Position numbers and translations under genes: made by a program. This document shows, piece by piece, positions 34,516 through 41,963 of a stretch of 64,000 nt of DNA. The notes below the pieces were generated by a model. The model did not search any database. It saw nothing but the letters and a program-made list of their open reading frames with translations, and was not told where the DNA came from. The first letter of the stretch is position 1; the number at the start of each line of letters is the position of its first letter. The DNA comes from Rhodopseudomonas_A sp036404135. GTDB lineage: Bacteria > Pseudomonadota > Alphaproteobacteria > Rhizobiales > Xanthobacteraceae. The stretch covers positions 1 through 64,000 of the forward strand of contig NZ_DASWPE010000098.1 of the NCBI RefSeq assembly GCF_036404135.1. The letters are read 5' to 3'.

Positions 34516-37067
34516 TTGGTTCCCTTGAGGTATCGCCGCTTGTAGGCGACCGCGAACAGCGGCTCGATGCCTGACGTGGTGCCAGCAAGGATGCCAATCG
34601 TGCCTGTCGGCGCGATAGCTCGATTAGCGACAGGCGTTGACACACCGAGGTAATTGGCAAATCCGGCAGACGTGCTGTCCGACGTACCCCGATATGCAGC
34701 GAGCCATCGGTGAAGCTCTTCGGTGACCTCATACTTCTGCCCTCGCTTGATCAGCCATTCGTGGATGCCCATCAGGCCGAGGCCGAGGCGGCGGTTCTTG
34801 GCGCGGACATCGTAGACCTTCTGATAGGGCAACTGCGCCTTCAGCGTTCCGCAGAGCAGGAACATGGTGCCGAGGGCCGTGATGTCTTGCAGTTCTTCGA
34901 TGGTGTCGATGCGACCGAGGTTCAGGCTTCCGAGATTGCAGACATCGCTGTCGTCTTCGGAGGTAACCTCAGTGCAAGCGTTGCGAAGCGTCTCCCGCTC
35001 CTTATCGAAGAAGTTGAACGAGAAGCCCGGCTCAGCAGTTTCCAGAGCCTGTCGCACGTTGGTGAGGAACACGTCCCCCACGTCACCGGTCTTCCAGAAA
35101 TTGGTGAGCCATTCGGTGTCGTAGTTGACCGAGATGTTCGTCATGTCGAGCGGCGCAGGGAAGTTGAAGTCCTGCTGCTTGATGTCCCAATAGGTCAGGC
35201 CGGACGTGCCTACAGGCATGTTCTTCCAGTCCTTGGCGGTCAGGAAGGTCCGCACATCGCTGTGCTTCCAGTTGAGCGAGGCGTAGATCGCGGAACGGCG
35301 GGAGCCGCCCTGCATCACGCGGCGTCCGATCTCATTGACCATGAGCATTTTCGGGATAGGACCAGAGGCAAGGCCTCCGGTGCGACCAAGGGGAGCGCCC
35401 TCGCCTCGATAGACGGAATAGTCGGAGCCGATGCCGCCACCCGTCATCAGAGCGCTTTCGGACTTCCAAGACAGGTTGGCCCAGTCTTCGCGGGTGACAG
35501 CACGTCCCCCCTGCTCATCGAGCAGCATGGCGCTGTAGTGCTGAAGCCCCGAGCAAGTTGCATCTACCGGGATGACCAGATGGGACACGAAGCCGAAGCC
35601 CGTGTTCATGAAGTCACGCCATTCGATGCAAGCTCGCAGGAACTGGAAAGGCTCACTGGCTTCTGTCCAGCGAATATCCATGAGTGGATCAGTCGCAATG
35701 GAGAAGATCATGTCTTCGTTATCAGTCGTCCAGTCAGCGCGTTCCTGAAGAGAAACCTTGTCGTTACCGTAAGCATTGGCGCAAGCGATAGCGAGCCAGC
35801 AGGCCTGTTCCTCGTTCATGATCGGGTGCCCCTCACCAAATTCCAGAAGGGCTTTCACGAAGTCCGTCCCTTGTGGATTGAGGTAAGCAGTGATCGGATA
35901 GGCTCGACCACGGCTATCGAGGTTGTGAGGGAAGTAGATAGCAGGAAACTCCTTGTACTTCTTTGCGATGCTGATGCAGTCGGTGACGGCTCGACGCTTG
36001 GACTTCAGTTCACGGTTAGCCGAGCGGATCAGGAAGCACTTCAGGTTGTGGGCCTTGGTGATCTTCTCATCCTCACGATAGCCCTCAGGAGCTGGCGGGA
36101 GCGGTTGATCGTCAGCCCGAGGCAGACCAGCGATGTCCCCTCCCCGTTCGTTGTATGCCCAGTCGAGAACCGACAGGATGGTCTTGTTGATCTTGAAGGG
36201 CGTTTCTTGCAGAGCGTTCACAGCCGGGATGATCTGCGACCAGTCCAACTTCAACATCTCATCGACCTCACCACGCCCGGTGCGTTTCACCAGCGGGTAT
36301 GCCTTCAGCTTGTTGGTGGTGTAGCCACCACGAAACAGGTTCTCCATCGACCACGGGATGGGCTTCACGACCATCGGCTTGTAGATCAGGTAATCGAGAA
36401 CACGCTTCTCCATCATCGTCTCCATGTGAGCGATGAACTCTTCAGTCGGATCAACGTAGATGCTGTCGGAGGGAGCTTCGACCAGACCGGTGCCATCACG
36501 GAACCAGAGCAGCAGGGCGTAGCCAACCTGGGTCTTCTGACCATCGTCCCACGCGGTCCACGAGATGTGTTCCGCATCGAAGTAGTTCTTGATGGTGCGC
36601 TTGCGCCAGTCGCGGGGATAGGAACGCCTATCGAACTGCTTGCAGAGCTTCTTCAGCAGATTGCGACGTTCCTTCTCCTGTCCAAAGTGACGGATGCGGA
36701 CCTCGTCGTGGATCAGATCGCCGACCTTGATGCAGATTGACGACCGCTTGATGCGCTTGCCACGCTGGCGAGGGATGCAGTTGAGAAACGCCTTGACGAA
36801 CAGATGGGCGATCACCTCAGGCTCAAGACCGGTCTTCAGGAGCAGGCTGACGCCCTTAGCCTTCGGACCCGGCTTGTGGGGATCAGCCCCATTGAGCTTG
36901 TCCCCAACGATCTTTGCGAACGCTGCGTCGAGGGAGCGCTGATAGAGCACACCGGTCTTGGTTTCGGACCAGACACCGAGCTTACCCTTCTTCTGATTGT
37001 CTCGGGTCTGGCGAACCTTGGCATCCAGTGCCATGCCCTCTTCGAGGATGATCTGTGTCGATAGCAT
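34434..37067 (-). CDS. In-frame chimera: T7-type RNA polymerase N-terminal part fused to ribonucleotide reductase catalytic part
   Basis: One 877-codon frame from ATG 37067 (AGGAAGGGA upstream). Residues 1-524 follow phage single-subunit RNA polymerase: DSRGRAYPITAYLNPQGTDF (D-x-x-G-R near 384) and motif A PVDATCSGLQHYSAMLLDEQ with Asp502, ending GGRAV, equivalent to about residue 555 of T7 polymerase. Motifs B and C are missing, so polymerisation is impossible. From ~525 it is ribonucleotide reductase: LMTGGGIGSDYS, GRTGGLASGP, active site NACTE with Cys698, CNLGSLNL, RRLGLGLMGIHEWL and GTIGILAGTTSGIEP. The reductase lacks its N-terminus and stops early (SPDMRR) at a second junction. The join lies near 35495. 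The frame has no internal stop. Confidence 0.9.
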   Translation of the reverse strand: MLSTQIILEEGMALDAKVRQTRDNQKKGKLGVWSETKTGVLYQRSLDAAFAKIVGDKLNGADPHKPGPKAKGVSLLLKTGLEPEVIAHLFVKAFLNCIPRQRGKRIKRSSICIKVGDLIHDEVRIRHFGQEKERRNLLKKLCKQFDRRSYPRDWRKRTIKNYFDAEHISWTAWDDGQKTQVGYALLLWFRDGTGLVEAPSDSIYVDPTEEFIAHMETMMEKRVLDYLIYKPMVVKPIPWSMENLFRGGYTTNKLKAYPLVKRTGRGEVDEMLKLDWSQIIPAVNALQETPFKINKTILSVLDWAYNERGGDIAGLPRADDQPLPPAPEGYREDEKITKAHNLKCFLIRSANRELKSKRRAVTDCISIAKKYKEFPAIYFPHNLDSRGRAYPITAYLNPQGTDFVKALLEFGEGHPIMNEEQACWLAIACANAYGNDKVSLQERADWTTDNEDMIFSIATDPLMDIRWTEASEPFQFLRACIEWRDFMNTGFGFVSHLVIPVDATCSGLQHYSAMLLDEQGGRAVTREDWANLSWKSESALMTGGGIGSDYSVYRGEGAPLGRTGGLASGPIPKMLMVNEIGRRVMQGGSRRSAIYASLNWKHSDVRTFLTAKDWKNMPVGTSGLTYWDIKQQDFNFPAPLDMTNISVNYDTEWLTNFWKTGDVGDVFLTNVRQALETAEPGFSFNFFDKERETLRNACTEVTSEDDSDVCNLGSLNLGRIDTIEELQDITALGTMFLLCGTLKAQLPYQKVYDVRAKNRRLGLGLMGIHEWLIKRGQKYEVTEELHRWLAAYRGTSDSTSAGFANYLGVSTPVANRAIAPTGTIGILAGTTSGIEPLFAVAYKRRYLKGTKWHYQYVVDSAAQELINVYGVSPDMRR

Positions 37068-37103
37068 CTTAGGGGTATCCCTTCCTGTTGGGTAATGGTT
37101 GGG

Positions 37104-37168
37104 AAAAAAGAAGACCCGGTCCACTCAGGCTAACAGGTGTTAACCTAGGTATATGGGAGTGAACCGGG
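37104..37168 (-). terminator. Factor-independent terminator just upstream of the polymerase-reductase gene
   Basis: On the minus strand CCCGGTTCACTC (37157-37168) pairs with GAGTGGACCGGG (37115-37126) with one G-U pair. An inner inverted repeat (AGGTTAACA/TGTTAGCCT) extends the stem, and a run of Ts follows (TCTTCTTTTTT). It would end transcription from the membrane-protein gene only about 40 bases before the next start codon. Confidence 0.85.
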
Positions 37169-37205
37169 GCGGACTGCAGAATGGTAGTCGCAATAATGTT
37201 TCGCT

Positions 37206-37799
37206 TCAGTGGATCATCTTTTGCTTTAGTTGCGCCTCCCACCGACTAACCCATCCAATGATACCGGTGGCTCGCGAGGCCAAGAACGGGAGAAGGAAGG
37301 CGAGCGCAACCCAAAAGAGCATTCGCGGGTATTCGTCAGGGATGCTCTGGCCCGGCGCAAGCCAGAAGTGGAAGCCTGCACCCACACCCAGCGTCACCAA
37401 GACCCCGTGCAAGGTGCCCAGCAACACCGAGGCGATGCAGACGGCAAAGGTCAGCGGCAGGATGGCGGTTCGCATCACCGCGTTGAACTCCTGCTGCATG
37501 TCGAAGGAGATGCCCAGCGCTGCCACGATGATTGGCACGGACCATAGGAGGCTCACCTTGTGTGCTTCGTGTCCGTCCTTGACATCGAACAGCTCGCCCT
37601 CCCAAAGCACGTCCACGAGGTCGCTGACCGTTGCGAACTGCGTGTCTGCGGTGAAGCTCCGCTCCCCACACATGATCGAACCGTCACCACCCTTTAAGGT
37701 GAAGCGGAGGGTGAGAATGTCCCCGATGGCGCTCACCTTCAGCACGTGTAGGTCCGAGGAGCTTTTGCAGCACCTCAATACATCAACAATGTCGGGCAT
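37206..37799 (-). CDS. Phage-remnant membrane protein (197 residues)
   Basis: A soluble N-terminal region of about 90 residues (SAIGDILTLRFTLKGGDGSI, a likely beta domain) is followed by three or four membrane helices: SLLWSVPIIVAALGISF, TAILPLTFAVCIASVLLGTL, VTLGVGAGFHFWL and MLFWVALAFLLPFLA. It starts at ATG 37799 with AAGAAG upstream and lies first in the element after the right attachment repeat. No family is recognised. An exclusion or host-takeover role is conceivable but unsupported. Confidence 0.65.
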   Translation of the reverse strand: MPDIVDVLRCCKSSSDLHVLKVSAIGDILTLRFTLKGGDGSIMCGERSFTADTQFATVSDLVDVLWEGELFDVKDGHEAHKVSLLWSVPIIVAALGISFDMQQEFNAVMRTAILPLTFAVCIASVLLGTLHGVLVTLGVGAGFHFWLAPGQSIPDEYPRMLFWVALAFLLPFLASRATGIIGWVSRWEAQLKQKMIH

Positions 37800-37834
37800 T
37801 TTCTTCTTAATCTTTCTAGATTTTGAGATGTTTT

Positions 37835-37859
37835 CTTAAGCGCGATCCTTACGCTTAAG
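37835..37859. promoter_or_regulatory. Inverted repeat with 8-bp arms near the right element end
   Basis: CTTAAGCG and CGCTTAAG are perfect arms around nine bases, about 40 bases upstream of the membrane-protein start. It is a candidate operator or leader hairpin. Confidence 0.5.
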
Positions 37860-37889
37860 GTGGGACTGCGTTTTTGCATACGCTCTGAG

Positions 37890-37908
37890 GATGGTCAACA
37901 TGACCATC
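37890..37908. promoter_or_regulatory. 19-bp palindrome near the right element end
   Basis: GATGGTCAACATGACCATC is a perfect inverted repeat with 8-bp arms and an ACA centre. It lies between the right attachment repeat and the first rightward-end gene. On the minus strand it overlaps a TTGACC box, so a protein bound here could block a promoter. Confidence 0.55.
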
Positions 37909-37976
37909 TCGGAAATGCCTAGTTTGATTGGGTTTGGTTAGGGGTGACGTGCAATTAGGGAGTGTAAACCGGCTGC

Positions 37977-38018
37977 TTTTGCAGACCGGCGCGTAACCAC
38001 TCCGCCACGTGGCCCCAT
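37977..38018. repeat. Attachment-site repeat, distal copy (tRNA-Cys 5' half)
   Basis: Identical over 42 bp to 31624-31665. It contains the 5' half of tRNA-Cys only, with no 3' half on its element side (the sequence becomes GGCTGC), so it is not a second tRNA gene. Confidence 0.92.
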
Positions 38019-38025
38019 CGCCGGA

Positions 38026-38054
38026 TCAATATACGGCCCGGCGGCGATAATCAA
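38026..38054 (-). promoter_or_regulatory. Orphaned native promoter of tRNA-Cys
   Basis: On the minus strand TTGATT (38049-38054), a 17-base spacer and TATTGA (38026-38031) lie 11 bases upstream of the 5' end of the half-tRNA copy. If the element were excised this promoter would adjoin the intact tRNA-Cys gene. It now transcribes only half a tRNA into the element. Confidence 0.55.
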
Positions 38055-38076
38055 CCAAGCCCGCCGCAGGAAAAGC

Positions 38077-38808
38077 TCAGGCGTGCTTCTTGCGGCGGTA
38101 GTCGCGCTTCTTCGGCTTCGGAGCCAATTCCGGCAAAGTCGCCTGCACCTCGCGGAATTTCGCCAGCATGCGGTCAAAGGCGCCGAGCAGCGTGGTCTCG
38201 ATGTCCGGACGCTTTTCCAGCCCGGCGATCAGCATCGCGGCGGCCTCCAGCGTCGACAGCCCGTCGCGGCGGGGCTCCTTGCGCAGCTTGCCGTAGCGCG
38301 ACGGCGCCTTGGGGCCGAGAATCACCCGCTGGCATTTCAGCATCCAGGCGTTGCGCCACCACAAGGCCTTGGCCTGGCTCCAGGTGCCGTCGAGCAGCAC
38401 CACGCCCTCGATATCCTTGAGGATGGCGCGCTGATTCTCCTCGACCTCGCCCTTGCGGTCGATCGCGACGATGTCGCGGTCGGTATCGAGCTCGGCGACC
38501 TTGGCGGAGCCGAGATACAGCACCGCCCAGCGCGACGGATCGTGCACCGGCTGCCCCCAGGCTTTCGACAGGCTCGGCCAGGACAGCCCGACCCGCACCA
38601 CCGCATTGGGAAAATGCAGCGCGGTCAGCCGCGCGGTGGCAAGCGCCCGGTCCTGTTCCTGCGGATGCTGCAGGATCAACAGCTTGGTGCGGCTCTCCAG
38701 CGGCGTGACGCTGTCGCAGATGCACAGCGGCACCGGCTTCTGGCAGCGCGGGCATTCCGGGATCGGCTCGGGCGCCTCGCCGGCTTTTGGCTCTGAAATC
38801 TTGGTCAT
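38077..38808 (-). CDS. DTW-domain tRNA-uridine aminocarboxypropyltransferase family protein
   Basis: A 243-residue protein. An N-terminal zinc-binding-like ECPRCQKPVPLCICDSV precedes the DTW domain, with LLILQHPQEQDRALATARL, the eponymous LLDGTWSQAKALWWRN, and GLSTLEAAAMLI. DTW proteins (TapT/YfiP) add the aminocarboxypropyl group of SAM to uridine in tRNA (acp3U). A basic C-terminal tail, PKPKKRDYRRKKHA, may bind RNA. ATG 38808 is used. It was probably next to tRNA-Cys before the element inserted. Confidence 0.9.
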   Translation of the reverse strand: MTKISEPKAGEAPEPIPECPRCQKPVPLCICDSVTPLESRTKLLILQHPQEQDRALATARLTALHFPNAVVRVGLSWPSLSKAWGQPVHDPSRWAVLYLGSAKVAELDTDRDIVAIDRKGEVEENQRAILKDIEGVVLLDGTWSQAKALWWRNAWMLKCQRVILGPKAPSRYGKLRKEPRRDGLSTLEAAAMLIAGLEKRPDIETTLLGAFDRMLAKFREVQATLPELAPKPKKRDYRRKKHA

Positions 38809-38858
38809 CGGCCCCTATACGCCGCGCCGCCCGCCGCCACAACCGCCGCGACGAAACG

Positions 38859-41800
38859 CTATTCCGCGGGCTGCGGCTCCGGCGCCCGGCTCCAGCGCTG
38901 CCGCAGCCGGTCGATCAACAGATAGATCACCGGCGTGGTGTAAAGCGTCAGCACCTGCGAGACGAACAGCCCGCCGATGATGGTAATGCCGAGCGGGCGG
39001 CGCAGTTCGGTGCCCGGCCCGATCGCCACCACCAGCGGAATCCCGGCGAACAGCGCCGCCATCGTGGTCATCAGGATCGGCCGGAACCGGACCACGCAGG
39101 CCTCGAAGATCGCCTCCGCCGAGGACAGCCCGCGGCTGCGCTCGGCCTCGAGCGCGAAATCGACCATCATGATGCCGTTCTTCTTGACGATGCCGATCAA
39201 CAGAATGATGCCGACAAAGGCGATGATGGTCAGCGGCGTATTGGTGACCTGCAACGCCAGCAATGCGCCGAGCCCGGCCGACGGCAGCGTCGAGATGATG
39301 GTCAAAGGATGCGCCAGGCTCTCATAGAGCACGCCGAGCACGATATACATCGCCACCAAAGCGGCGAGGATCAATAGCGGCTGTTTCGATGAGGTCTTGG
39401 CGAAGTCGCCGGCATTGCCGTCGAACGAGCCGCGGATGCCCTCCGGCATGTGCAATTCGTCGACCGCGCGCTGGATGTTGGCGGTGGCCACCTGCAGCGG
39501 CACGTCCGGCATCAAATTGAACGACACCGTGGTCGAGGGAAACGACTGCGAGTGATACACCGCCAGCGGCGACAGATCCCGCTTGGTATGCACCAGCGCC
39601 GATAGCGGAATCTGCGCGTCATTCGCGCCGGCGACGAAGATGCGTTCGAGGTCGGAGGGATCGTTCTGGAATTTGGCGTCGATCTCCAGCACTACCTGAT
39701 ACTGGTTGCGCTGGGTGTAGATGGTGGAAATCTGCCGCTGCGAGAATGCGTTGTTCAGCGCGTTGTCGATGTCCTGGACCTTGACGCCCAGGCTGGAGGC
39801 GACATTGCGGTCGATCGACAGCGTCAGTTGCAGGCCGCCGGGGTCGCGGTCGCTGGAGACGTCGGTGATGCCCTCGACGCTCTCCATCCGCTTGCCGACC
39901 AGCGGCGCCCAGGTCTGCAGCAGATTGAGGTCGGTGCTGATCAAGGTGTACTGATAATCGGAATCGCTCTGCCGGCCGCCGGTGCGCAAGTCCTGCGCGG
40001 CGAACATGAACAGCCGGATGCCGGCCACCGCGCCGAGATTTTTGCGCAGCCGGTTGATCACCAGTTCGGTTGAAAGCCCGTCGCGCTGCTCGATCGGTTT
40101 CAGGCTGATGAACATCATGCCGCGATTGGAGCCGCCGCCGCCCGGCCCGCCGCTGCCGCCGAGCGCCGAGCCGATGCCCTCCACCGCGGGATCGGCCATC
40201 ACGATGTCGGCGAGCTGCTGCTGCATCTGCTCCATCGCCTGGAACGAGACGTCGGCCGAGGCGCGGGTCGAGCCGATCACGAAGCCGGAATCGTCGGTCG
40301 GGAAATAGCCCTTCGGGGTCTTGACATAGAGCGTCACCGTCAGCGCGATGGTGGCGAAGAACACCAGCATGGTGAGGCCGGGATAGCCCAGCACCGCGCG
40401 CAGCGTCGCGGCGTAAGACCTCACCAGCCGCGACAGCACGGCCTCGACGGCACGGTCGAACCAGGTCTCGTCGTTCGACACCGCGGCGCGGATGTAATGC
40501 GCGCAGATCATCGGCGTCACCGTCAGCGACACCAAAGTCGAGACGGCGATGGCAAAGGTCAGGGTCAGCGAGAATTCGCGCAGCAGGCGGCCGACCATGC
40601 CGTCCATGAAGATCAGCGGCGTGAACGCCGCCACCAGCGACAGGCTGATCGACAGCACGGTGAAGCCGATCTGTCTCGCGCCGTCGAGCGCCGCCTGCAG
40701 CGGCGCCATGCCGCGCTCGAGATTGCGGTACATGTTCTCGATCATCACGATGGCGTCGTCGACCACGAAGCCGACCGAGATCGCCAGCGCCATCAGCGAC
40801 AGGTTGTTGATCGAAAAGCCGGCGAGCCACATCCCGGCGCAGGTGCCGGCCAGCGCCAGCGGCACCGAAACTCCGGCGGCGATGGTCGGCGTGATCCGTC
40901 GCAGGAACACGAACACCACGCACATCACCAGGATCGCGGTGGCGAGCAGCGTCCATTCCATGTCGGCGACGCTGGCGCGAATCGTGCCGGTGCGGTCGGT
41001 CAGCGTCGAAATCTCGACGCCGGCCGGAATCCATTGCTTCAGTTCGGGCAGCAGCGCCTTGACCCGGTCGACGGTGTCGATGACGTTGGCGTCGCCCTGC
41101 TTGGTGATCTGGATCAGCACCGCCGGCTGCTTGTTAAACCAGGCGATCGAGCGGCTACTGCGGGTGGCGTCCTCGACCTTGGCGATGTCCGACAACCGCA
41201 GCGAACTGCCGCCGGTGCTCTTGATGACGATGTCGCGGAATTCCGCGGCGGTGCGCATCTGCTTGTTGGTCGACAGCGTTTCGCTCTGCCGCGCGCCGTT
41301 GAAAATGCCGACCGGCCCGAGCGGATTGGCGTTGACGATCGCGGTGCGGACGTCGTCGGTGGAAATATTGGCGGTCGACAGCGCCACCGGGTTGAGCGCG
41401 ATCCGCACCGCCGGCTGGTCGGCGCCCGACACCGTGACCTCGCCGACGCCCGGCACCTGCGAGATCCGTTGCGCAATCACGGTGTCGGCGACGTCGTAGA
41501 TTGCGCTGGTCGCGATGGTCTGCGAGGTCAGCGCCAGGATGAACACCGGCGACGCCGCGGAATTGGCCTTGCGGAATTTCGGCAGCGTCGGCAAATCGGT
41601 CGGCAGGTCGCTGAGCGAAGCGTTGATCGCGGCCTGGACGTCGCGCGCGGCGCGGTCGACGTCGCGGCCGATCGCAAATTGCAACTGGATCCGGGTCGTG
41701 CCCAGCGAACTGGTCGAGGTGATCTGGTCGATGCCGGCGATCTCGCCGAGCCGACGCTCCAGCGGCGCCGCCACCGTCGCCGCCATCACCGAGGGGTCGG

Positions 41801-41963
41801 CGCCGGGCCGCGACGCCGTCACCGAGATCATCGGGAAGTCGACATTCGGCACCGCCGCCACCGGCAGAAATTTGTAGGCCACGAGCCCGAGCAGAAACAA
41901 CCCGATCGCCAGCAGCGTGGTGCCGACCGGGCGACGGATGAACGGCTCGGACAGCGAGGCCAT
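38859..41963 (-). CDS. RND efflux permease, second of a tandem pair (MdtC-like)
   Basis: A 1034-residue hydrophobe/amphiphile efflux-1 family transporter with 12 membrane helices and two large periplasmic loops. The proton-relay Asp pair is in VGFVVDDAIVMIEN (helix 4). It begins SLSEPFIRRPVGTTLLAIGL. It would export drugs or bile-salt-like compounds from periplasm or inner membrane using proton flow. Its start overlaps the stop of the preceding permease (TAATG at 41961-41965), so the two are coupled and may form a heterotrimer as in MdtBC. The substrate is unknown. Confidence 0.93.
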   Translation of the reverse strand: MASLSEPFIRRPVGTTLLAIGLFLLGLVAYKFLPVAAVPNVDFPMISVTASRPGADPSVMAATVAAPLERRLGEIAGIDQITSTSSLGTTRIQLQFAIGRDVDRAARDVQAAINASLSDLPTDLPTLPKFRKANSAASPVFILALTSQTIATSAIYDVADTVIAQRISQVPGVGEVTVSGADQPAVRIALNPVALSTANISTDDVRTAIVNANPLGPVGIFNGARQSETLSTNKQMRTAAEFRDIVIKSTGGSSLRLSDIAKVEDATRSSRSIAWFNKQPAVLIQITKQGDANVIDTVDRVKALLPELKQWIPAGVEISTLTDRTGTIRASVADMEWTLLATAILVMCVVFVFLRRITPTIAAGVSVPLALAGTCAGMWLAGFSINNLSLMALAISVGFVVDDAIVMIENMYRNLERGMAPLQAALDGARQIGFTVLSISLSLVAAFTPLIFMDGMVGRLLREFSLTLTFAIAVSTLVSLTVTPMICAHYIRAAVSNDETWFDRAVEAVLSRLVRSYAATLRAVLGYPGLTMLVFFATIALTVTLYVKTPKGYFPTDDSGFVIGSTRASADVSFQAMEQMQQQLADIVMADPAVEGIGSALGGSGGPGGGGSNRGMMFISLKPIEQRDGLSTELVINRLRKNLGAVAGIRLFMFAAQDLRTGGRQSDSDYQYTLISTDLNLLQTWAPLVGKRMESVEGITDVSSDRDPGGLQLTLSIDRNVASSLGVKVQDIDNALNNAFSQRQISTIYTQRNQYQVVLEIDAKFQNDPSDLERIFVAGANDAQIPLSALVHTKRDLSPLAVYHSQSFPSTTVSFNLMPDVPLQVATANIQRAVDELHMPEGIRGSFDGNAGDFAKTSSKQPLLILAALVAMYIVLGVLYESLAHPLTIISTLPSAGLGALLALQVTNTPLTIIAFVGIILLIGIVKKNGIMMVDFALEAERSRGLSSAEAIFEACVVRFRPILMTTMAALFAGIPLVVAIGPGTELRRPLGITIIGGLFVSQVLTLYTTPVIYLLIDRLRQRWSRAPEPQPAE

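Larger units (their letters stand above)
31624..38018. mobile_element. Integrated remnant of a temperate T7-like podovirus
   Basis: Perfect 42-bp direct repeats (31624-31665 and 37977-38018) derived from tRNA-Cys bound the element. Inside are a tyrosine integrase next to one end, a winged-helix regulator, several small genes, a kinase-fold protein, a fused T7-type RNA polymerase/ribonucleotide reductase frame and a membrane protein, all transcribed on the minus strand. Codon and base use is less GC-rich than the flanks. No capsid, terminase, lysis, DNA polymerase or helicase genes remain, so it cannot form particles alone. It could still be excisable. Confidence 0.88.

Noticed and set aside
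37977..38018. Second tRNA-Cys gene
   Set aside because: Only the 5' half to the anticodon loop is present; the following bases do not form the 3' half. It is an attachment-site copy.
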